DNA of 64,000 nt, taken from assembly GCA_016808115.1 (NCBI GenBank), contig JAEQBH010005270.1, positions 1-64,000 of the forward strand, read 5' to 3'. This document shows positions 22,721-35,277 of the stretch, one piece after another. The first letter of the stretch is position 1; the number at the start of each line of letters is the position of its first letter. This DNA is from Tetrastigma voinierianum. Its lineage: Eukaryota; Streptophyta; Magnoliopsida; Vitales; Vitaceae. The translations under genes were made by a program, and so were the position numbers. The notes below the pieces were generated by a model. It had not been told where the DNA came from, ran no database searches, and saw only the letters and a list, made by a program, of their open reading frames with translations.

Positions 22721-25017
22721 ATGCAGTAGCCTTTCTAGGCCTTTTCTGCACTTCCAGCTCTCACCCAAATGCAGTAAATTCCATACTACTGCCTCTATAC
22801 ACATTATGCAAGCCGTATAAAATTTGGGAAAACTTTTAACACTATGTTGAACAAGTCCAAAAATATGTTTTTATTACAAAACTTTTCAATTACATATACG
22901 AAATAGGATATTATATCTAGAATTTAACAAAAGACATAAATAAGCCATAATTTGGTTTTTTTTTTTTTTTTTTCACAACTAAGATCTTGGATGTATTTCA
23001 TCTCCCGGTGTACCTCAGTACTTGAAAATATTTTCCCACGACGGGGTGAGCAATGCCCAGTAGAGGAATTCTTCTACAAGGGCTACTCCCCACCTAAGTG
23101 CACATGCAATGACACACACACACACATCATACCACATTCCATATAGAAAATGCAATCTTACCATGGAACATTACATGTCATGAATGAGATGAGACTCCTC
23201 ATGCCCATAACCCGAGTCCTGATCGACTCCCTCACACATGCAAATGCCAAGTGTGAAAACCAGTCATTGGTTTTTCACCCAATGACCTTTCAAAACAAAA
23301 AGCTTTTGTTTTTTTTAAACTCATAACCCATTGGACAAACCTCCAATGTTCATTTGAGTTAATCAAATCCCATGTGTTTATGAATTTGTGGGCCCACCCA
23401 GTTTCCGGGTTTTACACATGAGTTATGTATGTTATTTTATGAATGCTCACGTGATCATGTCGCAGATGGTTTGGGTCTTTCACCTTTGGGTGGGTGGGAG
23501 ATTGAGGATTACCCCATCTTGCTTTGCCCACGCACGTATTTTCCTTTTTCATGTTATGCAAGCGTGAGTCTCAATTTTGGACTGTCCCATTCGAGCTCCT
23601 GTAACACTCCAGATCCGAGAGAGTCTCATTTGTGAAACCTTTGTGAGGTGTATAAGAGCCACCAAGTGTCACACTGAAATATTTTGGAGACTAAAATATG
23701 AAATGAAAGTTTATGGAACCCGGATTTGTGGTATTAAACCAAGGGTACAATGGTCATTATGCAAATGAATATGAAAAATCAAAATTTAAGGTGTAGAGAT
23801 GGGCCATAGTGGAAATTGAAAAAGTTGCTATTGCAATAATGAAAAGATGAGGGCTAGTTGCAATTTATGGAAAGTTAATTTAACAAAAAAGAAAGAAAAC
23901 AAAAAGCAAAAATTCATTTTGGTCTCCAAAAGGTTAGGGTTCACGGTTTGAAGAGGAGAGAAAGAGAGAGCCAAGAGGAGGAAGAGAGAAGGAAGAAGGA
24001 GGAGGAGAAGAGCAAGAATCAAGGTATGTGTTTGATGTGTTTACTTGGTGTGTTTTAGTTTCTGGGAGCTTGGTATGGAGATTAGTTCTCCTTTGATCTG
24101 AGGTTTTGTGCAAGAGCACATGAAGCCTTTGAATGGTTGAAGTTATGTGGTAAAACCCCAATTGATGTAAAAAACTTGGAATCATCAAATTACATGATGT
24201 TAAAGAATTGGTGGTGCTTAGGTTGTGTTCTTAGTTTTCACCTAAGGTTTTGGGTTTGAGTTTCCAAAACACCAATTCACATGTTGTGGAGGTTGTTTTA
24301 GATGATTTCCAAGTTAGTTTTTGAAGGTATAATTCATAGAAGTTATATGGAGTGAATTGGCATCAAAGTGGGAGAAATAACAAAAATCTGGGCATTTCGG
24401 GTCAAGTCCTCTGGTACAATAGGAAGTCCTACCGGTAGAACTTTAGCTACGGTCATTTTGGCGAATCTGCCGGTGAAGTTAAGTCCTACCGGTAGAACAT
24501 GTTCTGGTTTCTGTTTTAGGCCAAGTTTCGTATTTGACCATAACTTCCTCATTTCTTATCCGATTTGAGTGATTCAAGTGGCTACGTAAATGAACTAAAG
24601 GAGAACAAAACTTAAGTAAAGAGATACCCAAATTCTGATCTAAGTGGCCCAAAAATTCACTCAAAGTGGGGCCATGTGCAAGAAAAATTCTGCATCAGCT
24701 TTGGACATAGAGTAGTCGGTTGTTTGAGCGTAACTGAGTTTTGATTGCTCGAATTGGGTAATTCAGTTGGAATAGAACCCTTAGCACCTTAACTTTAAAG
24801 AGTATGAAGAGTGTGACTAAGTCTAGGAAATACGTTAAGTTATGCGATTAATTTGTCGTAAATGTTGTTGAGTTGTAGGTTAAAGTAAAGGCGGGATAAG
24901 TGGGCAGTTGCTCAAGTTAAGCAAGCAAAAAGAGGTGAGTGTTCTAAACTCATTTTCCAAACTCTAGTGTATTATTATTATTATTAAGTACAAATAAAGA
25001 TTTAGCTGAAGTATTTT

Positions 25018-25274
25018 ATGGTTTTGAATGCCAAACCATTTTCAAGAAACAAGCAATAGGAATAAAAAGCAAGCAAATGGTTTTAGTTAAACCATTTTGA
25101 AAAGCAAACATTGGTTTAAATTGTAAATATAATTAAGCAAGCAAGCAAGTAAGTAAATGGTTTTGAAAAGTTAAACCATTTTTGAAACAACAAGCAGCAG
25201 CAAATGGTTTTGAATAATTAAACCATTTTTCAAGCAAGCAGAAGTAAGCAAATGGTTTCAAGTGTAAACCATTT
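25018..25274. repeat. Series of five small hairpins, AAATGGTTT / AAACCATTT
   Basis: Perfect or near-perfect 7-9 bp arms with short loops lie at 25018-25039, 25075-25097, 25155-25181, 25202-25228 and 25250-25274. Spacers are AAGCAAGCA-rich. A sixth decayed one lies near 25109-25120. Confidence 0.85.
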
Positions 25275-25717
25275 TACAAACAAACAAGCAAGCAAGCAAT
25301 GAAAGTTTGTGAAAAGCAAGGCCTTCCTAGTTTAAGCAGCAAACGGTCGGTATCGATGGAGTACACACGATTGGTGTTAGGATTTCATACATGCATTGTA
25401 GTTTGCACGGTCGGCGAGCTTAGGACATACATCATGCATTTAAGGAGACCGTGGCACATACGAGGGGTATATAAGGTTATGAGCTCTAACTAAAGTATGG
25501 TGATGGCGACACGAGGTCAATTCCACCATATTCCGCGGAAGTAAATGAAAAGGTGGCGGGACAAGGTCCTTCCACCAGCACGGTGGAACATAGATTTCCG
25601 TGTTCACTAGGGTATGATAAGCAAAAATAGGCCTCCATTGGTTGATGTTTATAAGCATGATATGCTGTTTTGAAAAAATCAACCGTGGTTCCCGGTAGCG
25701 AGGCTTCGGAGGATTTT

Positions 25718-25815
25718 AAAGCAAGCGGTTGAGCCAGCTCCCGTTTAGATTTCAAAGCATTCGGTTGAGCGAACTCCGTGGGTTTTATTTTCAAAGCATG
25801 CGGTTGAGCCCCAGG
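25718..25815 (+). repeat. Three short tandem units, AAAGCA..CGGTTGAGC
   Basis: The motif begins at 25718, 25754 and 25793 (spacing 36 and 39 bp), each followed by a short C/T-rich phrase. Confidence 0.75.
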
Positions 25816-25828
25816 CTTCCGTTTTTAT

Positions 25829-26023
25829 GAAAAAGTTTTGAGAAACTTTACCAACAGACTGTCAAAAGGTTTAAAGACTTTTCAAACAAGATAAACAGCG
25901 AAAGAAAAGAAAAAAGTATGAGAAGTTTTATAAACTTCTAAGCAAGCAAGAAATAAGAGTTTTACAAGCTTTTAAAGAAAAGCAAAAATAAAAGCAAGCA
26001 AACGAAAAGTTTTGAAAACTTTT
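25829..26023. repeat. Second hairpin cluster, AGAAGTTT / AAACTTCT type
   Basis: Arms AGAAGTTT and AAACTTCT at 25921-25939, and AAAAGTTT and AAACTTTT at 26005-26023, with weaker copies between 25829 and 25990. Spacers again contain AAGCAAGCAAG. Confidence 0.7.
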
Positions 26024-27302
26024 TAAAAAGCCCAATAAAAAGCAAAGAAAGGCTTCTGGGAAAATAATTGTAAAGAGAGTTTTACATTTTTAAGATGTTT
26101 CGGGAAAAGCAAAACTGCTTTATAAGCATACACTCGAGCTCGTTTAGCTCATTCGTTTCCATTTAAAAACTATTTTTCAGTGCAGTGCGCAAGGCTGTTT
26201 GGAGCACAACAAGTTGGTCGACATCGTTTAAGTACGTGTGATTAATAATATTTTGTAAGAACATACTTGAATTTGTATATGGAACATATGTGTACATAGT
26301 TTGATTTATGGGAATGTGTTGGTATCTTTGGTTGCCATATTTTGGATATAGTGTAAATTTGATGTATCTGATTTGGGAATTGGGCTATGCGGCAATGCCT
26401 GGCGCGAAGTTTTTTCCGTTGCTAGATTTTAAATCCTAAGTTATAAATTAAAAGAAAAATTTTATACAAGGTAGAGAAGGAGGCGATACGACCGCTTCGG
26501 GAGTTTCTAGTCGTTGAGATAGCAGTGGGGATTTATATTGAGTGGCGGCACGCTACGCCGGTAAGGGGGTGAAATTGTGTCATCACCACCCATTCACCAT
26601 GCACACACACCAAATACTATGCAGTGTCCCCGTGCATATGAAATGTGGAGATGCCATTTCATGCCATATCATGTTACATGCATAATGAGAGCTACATACC
26701 ACATTGCAAATCATGGATAGTATATTTTCTAAATATAATTCACATCCATCATGTATCTGTAATAATACATCAAGTAAGCATATATTAACATGATTTTTTT
26801 CACACAACAACATGTTATTCAACCGCAACAATAACACACAAAAGATCCCTTGATTTTGGACCTCAATTCAACAGGCATCATCAGCCTCAACACCCCACAG
26901 ACAGGTCTCCGGTTCGGTCTATTTCACTTCGAATTTGGCTAACGATGAAAAACAAAAATCCAAAGACATCAGTCCAGGGATCAAACGATCTCCAATCATA
27001 GCCACCAGATTTGCACGGAAATGAATCTAAGCATTCCAACATCCGAGTCCCAAAATTTTGGGATCGAGCTACAAACCACTCCACGGCCCTAAAGAACCCC
27101 ATGCCATTAATTGGCTCTTAGACCAAGAATAACCAAAGTAGGAGAGACCCCTACCTCTTGGAATTGAAGAAACCCATTGATTTTGGTACCCACACGTAAC
27201 TCTCGTTGCGTGCACCAACTTTAATTCTTGGACCATCGAGCTTCGACCGTTGGAATGTTGGGAAATCCTATATTTTTCCTCTCTTCCCCTTTCTTCCTAT
27301 TT

Positions 27303-30300
27303 TGTGACGCCCCAAATCCCGGGGGTCCCAATTTTTTTTCTTGTCATTGCCCAAGTCTGTCGCGACAGAGAAATCTCTGTCACGACAAAATTCCTCACAA
27401 TCGGCGCGTCCATATGCGTGCTGCGCCTAAGACTTGTCGTAACAATCTTAATTCGCGTGCGCGGTGCCTTTGTTGTGTGATGTTCATGGAAGCGGCTGTC
27501 GCCACGCCGCCCGGGCCTTGTCGTTCCAGTGCATCGCGACCCGGTTGCCGTAATGGTGACCGACCTCCATCATCCAGACCCGAGCTTCGATCGCGACCTA
27601 GAATATCAGGTCACGACATGGGAACCTCGTCACTGTCCAAGTTTGTCACAATAGAGAATTCTCTGTCACGAAAGAATTCCCCTGTCGTGTGCGGACCTCT
27701 ATCGTGCACACCCAAGGCATGTCTCGTGCGCGCCTGGCCTGGTCTGTCGCGCGCAATGACCTCCTCTATCTCGACATAACACGACGCCACGCTGTCATAC
27801 ACGCTAGCCTTCGCACACCCAGCCTTATCGTATGAGGCAGAGCTTTCTGTCGTGGCCAGCTCTGTCACAATATAAAAATCCTTTGTCGCGACAGAAATTC
27901 TCCCTACCCTAGCCAACTCTATCACGACATAGAATTGCTCTATCACGACATAATTTCTCCTTGCCTTGCGACTTTATTAGGTAGCATAAAATACTCGGTC
28001 GCGATAGAAAATCTTCCCAGATTAGCTAGCTATGTCGCGACATAGGGTAGCTGTCGCTGACCGCAAAACCTCTCTCCGTTTAGCCACACTGCGTAGCGAC
28101 GCATAAAATATTCAGCCTCGACAAACTCACGGCTGGCGACTACGTCGCGACATAAAATATTACGTCGCGATAAGTCCTGGTCTTGGCAAAACTTTGTCGC
28201 GTATAAAATACCTGTCGACACCACTACATGAAATCTACAGCCGAGACCTAAAATTCCTTAATGCAACCAAAGCTCCTATCAATACGACCTCTCGTCGTGA
28301 CCGTCTCGGTCACGACAAGGAAACCTCTGTCACAACATCGTCACGATAGAGAACTAGAACCCCTATTGCAACAAAGAAAGCCATGTTGCGACACAGAAGT
28401 CATGTCGCGACAAAGAACCAAGAAAGAACTTTGTCGCGACTAGAAATTCCCTGTCGCGACCCAAAACCAGTAGTAGCCTCATCTTCGCATTTCTTGCACT
28501 CTGTCGCGACAGGAATCCCCTGTCTCGGCCCAAACATGCAATAGCCTATTTTTTGGCATTTCCTGCGCCTCCAACTCTCTCCCAATGCATTTAATTCAAT
28601 ACTATTGCCTCTATACATATTATACAGGCAGTATAAAATTTGGGAAAACTTTCAAACACAATATTGAACAAGTCAAAATAAGTTTTTATTACAAAACTTC
28701 TCATTTACATATACAAAATTGGATAAATTGTCCAGAATTTTATGAATTACATAACAAAGCCAAATATGGCCTTTTTCACTATTAATATATCATATGAGTT
28801 CCATCTCCTGGTGTACCTCCAGCAATTGAAAATGTTTTCTCGCGATGGGGTGAGCAATGCCCAGTAAAGGAATTCTCCTACAAGGGCTACTCCCCACCTA
28901 AGTGCACAAGCAATAGCAAACACACACACATTCAAGTAAAAATATGCACATTCCTACAAGAATTTCTACATGCCATGCCCCATGTCTTGAGTCCTCCCTA
29001 ACTCCCTCACACATCCATTTGCCACGTATGAAAAACTGTTTTCAAAACAAAAGATTTTTGTTTTTAAAACTCATTGGATAATCTCCGATATAATTTATTG
29101 GGCAACCCTTCGATAAATATTTATTGGACATCATTCGATAAGATTTGTTGGACAACCCTCCGATATAATTTATTGGACATCCACCGATAAGATTTGTTAA
29201 AAAACCATGCCATGCACTCACACAGTTCCGCGTGATGTCCGTGCATATGAAATGCGAATGCCATTTCATGCCAATTCATGTTACATGCATGATGGTCTTA
29301 TACAACATTAATAAATCATGGATAATTATATTTTCTACATATAATTCATCCATCAAGTATCTCATGTTAACCCATCATATAGCATATATTAACATGATTT
29401 TCACACAACTCTTTATATTATTCATTTTTTTAACAGTAACACATAAAAATAGCACACAGTCCGATAACGATCCTAAGATTCCAGTCTGGGCAACGATCCA
29501 AAAATTCCAATGTTTAGTCTAAAAATTTTAGGATTGAACTACACGGCTACTCACAACCCCAAAGAACCCCATGCCATTAAATGTCTCTTAGACAAAAAAT
29601 AACCAAAGTAGGAGAGAAACCCCTTCCTCTTGGAGTTTGGCGAAAACCCCAGATTCTTGTGCCTATGCGAAGCTCTCATCACGTAGATGAACTTTGCCTC
29701 TTTCTCCGACGAAAACCGACGGCTCGATCTCCATAGATCTTAAAGAGAAAGTAGAGCTTCTCACTCCACTTTCCTTCCTCTTTCTTTTCTTTTCTTTCTT
29801 TTTCTTTCCCTCATTTTTCCTTCTCTCCCATCGAATCCGATCCCACTTGATCCAAGTGGGAAATTTCCTCCAACTTTCCTACTAGCCACATGTCCCTTCC
29901 TCATTTTTTCTTTCTTTATTTTCTTTATTTTTGGTTTTCCTTTCTGTCACCTTATCCAAAGACTTGGATTTCCTTTCTCTAGGGGTATGACACATGGCCT
30001 CCATAGATTAAATCCTTAGACTTCCCATGTTTTGACATCTGCACTTTTATAACACATGTCTTAATGTGGTAAATGGATCTTTCATTTTACTATTCATGTG
30101 CTATGTGTCCGCATGGACACATGCATTAAGTGTAGTGCTACACCATGGCTCTCATGCCATGTGCACCCCTCACAAGTTGTCATGTGGCGACAACATGGAG
30201 TGCGTCTTATGGCGCCCTTCCTTGTGTCGCAGATCTGCATAGCAATTTCGATTAATACCGTAATTCTACCAAATTCGACTAGGTAACTAGATTTCCAGAG

Positions 30301-30426
30301 ACGATTCCAATAGTGAAATTCTTTTTGTCATCCGATATCTATAAAATTCCAGGTTTTCAACCTGTACTATTGTGGCAATTACTATTTTGCTTTTATTGAA
30401 AAATTGAATTTTTCCCGGGTTTTACA
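27303..30426 (-). mobile_element. Solo LTR (3124 bp), Tekay-like, nested in the 3' LTR of element B
   Basis: The plus-strand ends are TGTGACGCCCCAAATCCC and CCCGGGTTTTACA. The 5-mer TATTT occurs directly before (27298-27302) and directly after (30427-30431), an exact target duplication. The interrupted host LTR resumes in register, since the joined flanks match the uninterrupted copy near 40040-40070. No internal sequence remains, so it formed by LTR-LTR recombination. It belongs to the same family as its host. Confidence 0.9.
27355..28515. repeat. Array of TGTCGCGACA-type palindromes in the solo LTR
   Basis: At least eight exact TGTCGCGAC cores are visible (for example near 27357, 27889, 28030, 28401, 28433, 28450 and 28499) among many one-step variants. 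The layout is the same as in the other long LTRs. Confidence 0.85.
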
Positions 30427-30910
30427 TATTTTCTCCCTGTTTTTCCTTCCCCGCTCCTTTTTTTTAATTTATTTTCCTTCTCTCCCACCAATTTTGTTTG
30501 CTCCATGTGGGAAGCTTCCTTCCCTTTTCCTCATCTTCTCCTCACTTGCCACTTGTCTCATTTTCTGTTTTTCTTTATTTTCTTTATTTTCTTTATTTTT
30601 TTTTGTTTGTTCCTATCCTAAAGTGAGGGCCCCACCTTCCTTCCTCTCCATCATGGCCATGTTTCACCACATGGTCCATGTATCATGTACCATGTCTCAC
30701 ATGCTTTAAGTGTCACTTGACATCCGTTGCCTTGAAAAACGTGAAATTCCGACTGTCTCGGAATTCGACAAAATTCGACTGGGTAACTAGATTTTGCGAG
30801 ACGAATTCAACGGTGAAGTCTGCTTTGTCATCCGAGATTTAGAAAAATTTGAAATTACCGCTTTACCATTTTTCAGAAAAATTGAATTTTTTTTTTTTCC
30901 GGGTTTTACA

Positions 30911-30930
30911 TTCTTCCCCCCTTAATAGAA
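30911..30930 (-). promoter_or_regulatory. Polypurine tract of element B
   Basis: Read on the minus strand, TTAAGGGGGGAAGAA directly precedes the LTR start TGTAAAACCCGG. This is where plus-strand DNA synthesis would be primed. Confidence 0.85.
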
Positions 30931-30989
30931 TTTCGTCCTCAAAATTCACACACACTAGCACACAAACACATGCGTATGCAATAGTTATT

Positions 30990-31460
30990 CTAGTTCCAAA
31001 TATTAGACAACGTATCTTCATCCTCAAATAGGAAAGGATATGTGGCTCGCATCGTGTCCTCGTGTTCCCTTGTTGCCTCCTCCACTCCTCGGTGTTGCCA
31101 CAACACCTTCACTCTTGCGTCGCAAAACCTGATCCTGGATATCCATGATATGCACTGGTCCCTCCTCAAAGGTCCCATATGTATCAACAATAATCCCTCC
31201 CTAATCCACTATATGAGCTGGATCTAGAGTATACTTCCGGAGCATGGAGACGTGGAACACCTCATGGACACCTGATAAACTCGGTGGTAGCGCCAACCAA
31301 TATGCAACCGTGCCCACTCTCTCGAGTATCTCAAAGGGCGATATGCCTGCATGATCTTCCTCACTTTCCAAACCTAACCACTCCTCTCTTAGGTATCACC
31401 TTGAAGATGAATCACCGTCTCAGGCTTCCCCAAGGTCGGCCAGTAGTTTATCGATGTAGC
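30990..31460 (-). pseudogene. Integrase C-terminus (GPY/F module) and chromodomain of element B
   Basis: The last part reads VKVLWQHRGVEEATREHED near 31020-31110, the C-terminal end of the chromodomain-like tail of Tekay/Del integrases. Upstream on the minus strand (31210-31400) are the GPY/F-type phrases VAYWLALPPSLSG and VFHVSMLRKYT in shifting frames. Chromodomains steer integration toward particular chromatin. Stops and frameshifts separate the pieces. Confidence 0.8.
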
Positions 31461-32460
31461 TCTTCTCTTGGCTACGGCGTGAAGGCGCTTCGACACACCT
31501 TCTCAGAGGTGTCTCTAATCAGATCCAAACCAGTGATGGAACCCACTCCCACCTTTGTCCAAAAAATCGGGGATCGACATGGCCTCCCATATAAAGCCTC
31601 ATAGGGTCTTAGGTTGTATACTTTCGCGATAAGCTGTTGTAGGCGGAATGCCATTAAGTGGTCTCTCCCGGCTACCCTTAAGATCCGGGTGCATGCTCTC
31701 GGCATGTCTCTAAAACCTATATGGTCCTCTCAGGCGACCATCTCGTGCCCAGCGGATGAAAAGTAGTGCTCGTACGTTAATTTGTGTCCCAGTAGCCTTT
31801 TGGAAACTCTTCAAGTAATATAAACCTAGGATCCACATCGATACTATGGACACTAGTACTCCAATAATAGCAAGACAATCTCTCGAATACAACAGATAAA
31901 TTTCTCGATTATTGAAGGTCATCCCACCTTTGCTAGAAAATGTCTGGAGCTTAGTGAGTCGATCCACTATCACCCATACCTCATCATGCCTCCATGGTGT
32001 CCGTGGCAAGTGGGTCACAAAATCAATCGTGACGTGCTACCACTTCTACTCAGCTACCTCGATGGCTGAGTATCCTCTTTGCTTATGATGTTCGACCTTT
32101 ACCTCGCGACCGCGTGAACGGATTGAACAAAATCTCCAACGTGTCAACCGTCGCTCCGGTATCCGCGGTGACAAAGATCACGATACATCTTCATACCACT
32201 TGGATGCACAACAAATCTAGAGCAGTGGAAATCTTTGAGGATCTCCTCTCTCAAAGTTGTCAACTGGGGAACCACAACCCGTCCCCTATACTGAAGACTA
32301 CCATATGTGTGGATGGCCCAGCCTTTGTCACGTACACAGTACTTGATGGGCCGATATCTACGCTTCACCTTACCCCAGGACTTAATCACCACCTTTCGGT
32401 AGGGATGGCGTAGCCACCAAACTTCCCAAAACACCCTGAGCATGATCACTGTACTGTAAT
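31460..32460 (-). pseudogene. Integrase of element B (degenerate)
   Basis: On the minus strand the zinc-binding part reads LTTLREEILKDFHCSRFVVHP with MYRDLCHRGY at about 32150-32270. The core shows HVTIDFVTHLP (first catalytic aspartate) near 32010-32040 and WVIVDRLTK near 31940-31975. DVDPRF with the second aspartate near 31825-31845 is in another frame. NLRPYEALYGRPCRSPIFW at 31560-31615 is the well-kept region just before the C-terminal module. Several frameshifts and stops inactivate it. Confidence 0.85.
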
Positions 32461-32465
32461 CCAAA

Positions 32466-32806
32466 CTATCCCACAATCTCGAGCATCTTCCATTCCCGGG
32501 AAGCTATACTAGCCAGTACTCCCTGTGACTTTCGATTGAGTGCATCAGCCACCACATTTGCCTTATCAGGATGGTAATGCAAAGTGAAGTCATAATCCTC
32601 CAGATACTCCATCCATCTGTGTTGCCTCATGTTGAGGTCCTGTTGTGTGAAAATATACTTCAGACTCTTGTGGTCTGAAAATACTTCAAACTGCTCACCA
32701 TATAGGTAGTGGCGCCAAATTTTTAAGGCAAAGACAATGGCCGCCAACTCCATGTAATGTGTAGGGTAATTCTGCTCATGATTCTTAAGCTGTCTGGAAC
32801 CATAAG
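32466..32806 (-). pseudogene. RNase H of element B, C-terminal piece, cut by a nested solo LTR
   Basis: GSRQLKNHEQNYPTHYMELA, VFALKIWRHYLYG, FEVFSDHKSLKYIFTQ and HPDKANVVADALNRKS are clear RT-linked RNase H motifs of Ty3/gypsy elements. The open frame is the longest intact coding piece of the element. On its N-terminal side the frame runs straight into the solo LTR at 32807; the rest continues at 35278 with VYCDAS-like sequence (read MYCDAS). Confidence 0.9.
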
Positions 32807-35272
32807 TGTAATGCCCCAAAAATACCCTAGTATTTTTATGATATATATATTTTTTATTATTATGTGTTTAGGGTATAAAACAAAGTAAATGAATTTTTTT
32901 GGAATTTAAATCCAGAACAAAAATATATACAACAGTTACCCAAGTGTAAAGGGAAAATTTTGAATTTGTAAAATGAGGACCTAAGGGCCAAAAATAGAAT
33001 AAGTTTAAATGCTAATGTGAGTTAAATGAAGTGAAATAGAAGACTTAAATGTCAAAAAAAAATGAGAAATGGTACTTATTTTTAAAACCCAAGAATAGGA
33101 AGCCAAACAAGGCCTTAACCATTAAATGAGATTAAGACCAAATGTGGTCTAAGATAAGGCACATTTATTGCATTTCGTTCTTAGGGAGAGAAAAGAGCTA
33201 GGGTTGAGAAGACCAAGGTTTTGGTGGGAGATCTTCCCATTTATGGTTTCCTAGTGATCGAAGAAGGAAGACTTTGTGTTGAAGAATCGAAGTTTAAGGT
33301 AAACTAAACCTAACCCCTTTTCTCTTGTATGTTGGGTTGGGAGGCCCCAAATGTGGATAAAGGTGTTTTGTATTGGTTGTAAATGAGTTTTGGTATTGGT
33401 TTGGATTGGTTTGGAGGAATGTTTGTAAAAAGAGAAATGTTTAGTCTTCAAAGGAAATGCTGTCAAAAATTTGTCAAAACCCTTGTTCTTGTTTTGGCTA
33501 TGGATTAAGTTATAATTAACCAAATGAAGTGATTCTAATTGGTAAAGAACCATAAGAGATAGAGCTACAAAAGTATAGAAGGGACCAGGAGCAAATTGTA
33601 GCACTAAGGCTCCCGGAAATGGGTTTAAATGTGAGTTTTGGGTAGCTCACAGGTATGCCCTGTTTGGGAGTAGTTGTGGGTGTTTTGGCCATAAAATGAG
33701 TTTCACTCATCCAATTTGAGTGATTAAAAATTATGGGTAAACTATAATTTTAGTGGAATAATTTACTTGAATGAAGTGTATGCAATTTGTAACCCCAAAG
33801 TGCCCAGAAATCTGTCAAAGTGGAGTTATGTGCATATTTTGTTTTGCAAATTAGAGTAGTATAGATGTTAAAGTTAAAAGCTGCACCAATTGGTTTATAA
33901 TCTGATTTTGGGTGCTTGGGGGTTGGTTAGGCCTTGGTCTAAGCTAATAAAATCAATGTTTGAAGTTAGTTTTGGACAACATTAGGATTGGTTTTGGTGA
34001 CACGTTTTAAAGGTATTGTTGTTTGAAAAAAAACATCTCTTTATACCTGTTGTGTTATGTGGTTGAGGGCCTTAGAGAAGGAATTTTAAATTGAAAAATT
34101 TCAGAGATTTCATTGGAAATATAAAGGACTAAACTGGAGAGTTTCATAGTTTGAATAATTTTTGGGTAATAAAGTTCAGAGAGTACAAAACTGGAAAATA
34201 ATGGTCCTTTGAGAATTAGTGAGTGGTACATTTTGAGGTTTTGACAATCTTTCTTTGGGGATGGTTTTGTTGATCAAGGTACTATTGGAAAAGTTATAGG
34301 CACGACAAAATTTAGTATTTTGGTTATGTGATGGATTAAAGTTTGGAAACTAACAACCATACGGGCTTGTATCTTGCCCTTATTTGCTAATGAGATTAAA
34401 GATACTACATTAAGCTCAATCAACCTAACCAAAATCACTATGCCCTTTATGAATAATATTGTTCTTTAATTGTATACAGAATAGGGGCTGATGAGGAGAA
34501 AACCCGAGCTGAGATCAGGTGATTGGAATCAAGTGCAAAGCTTTTGGTTATTCTGCTGCTTTCTCTCATTATTTGAATCTATCTCCAAAATGTTTGAATT
34601 GCATGTTGAATTGTTTTAAATTGATTTGATGCAAATAAATTGTGAAATGAATTGCAAGTTGATTTAAGTTAAGAAATTTGAGAAATCGATTGATTGAAAA
34701 ATGAATGACATGAAAATTGCATGAGTATTGAAATGATTTGTTTGTATAAAAATACATACTATACTGTATTTTCCTAAAAATGATTTGAATGCCCTTAATA
34801 GAGCGTTAACGCTAAGTGGGATTAAGGATAAATTGGTATACCACTAAGCATGAAAATGCTTAGCGTATTATTTTAATGCGCGAGAATCGAGTATTGATTA
34901 GCAGTGGGACCCAAGATCAAGGGCCAGTATCAAAGAAAAGTTACGAAGTAAAAGTATATACTCAGTCATATGCATTCATCCCTATTTTTGAACAATTGAT
35001 GTTTGTGATCAAAAGAGTTAAACTAAAGCGATTTTTGTATATTATTTTGAATGGGAATGAAATGCCTTCATTGTAAATATATTTTGGTTAAATGAAAATT
35101 GTATGAGCCTATTGAAACTATTGAAAACGCTTCTACAATTTTTGAAAAAAATAAAAAAATAAAAGGGCTTTTAAATGTCTAAATGAAATATGTTTGATAG
35201 ATGAATTTGGCTAGCGCCTCCGAATCCGGTTCGGACCCACCAATCGGGTCAGACTGGAAAGGGGTGCTTATA
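32807..35272 (+). mobile_element. Solo LTR (2466 bp) nested in the RNase H domain of element B
   Basis: It begins TGTAATGCCCCAAAAATACC and ends GGGGTGCTTATA, the expected terminal CA having become TA. The 5-mer ATAAG occurs immediately before (32802-32806) and after (35273-35277), an exact target duplication, and the RNase H reading frame resumes across the gap. No PBS, PPT or internal coding sequence remains. Near 34801-34868 an inverted motif CTAAGCATGAAAATGCTTAG forms a small hairpin. Confidence 0.9.
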
Positions 35273-35277
35273 ATAAG

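Larger units (their letters stand above)
23600..26582 (+). mobile_element. Solo LTR (about 2.98 kb) nested in the 3' LTR of element B
   Basis: It begins TGTAACACTCCAGATCC and ends GAAATTGTGTCA. In the uninterrupted 5' LTR the target reads GAGCTCACCACCC (about 39288); here GAGCTCC precedes and TCACCACCC follows the insertion, so the site is clear although the duplication is imperfect. No PBS, PPT or coding part exists. It shares phrases with the solo LTR at 32807-35272 (GGGGCCATGTGCA-like, a purine-rich start, an AAG/GTATGT splice-donor-like site near 24024), so the two are related. It contains three internal repeat clusters listed separately. Confidence 0.75.
21555..30910 (-). repeat. 3' LTR of element B, split by two nested solo LTRs
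   Basis: The three pieces are 21555-23599, 26583-27302 and 30427-30910. They align in order with the 5' LTR at 37240-40551. The plus-strand left end is TGTGACGGCCCAAATCC and the right end is CCGGGTTTTACA, so in element orientation it starts TGTAAAACCCGG and ends in TCACA. Confidence 0.85.

Noticed and set aside
27228..27779. 183-residue plus-strand open frame
   Set aside because: It starts outside and runs into the palindrome-rich end of an LTR, antisense to the element; the protein has no motif and is explained by GC-rich repeat sequence.
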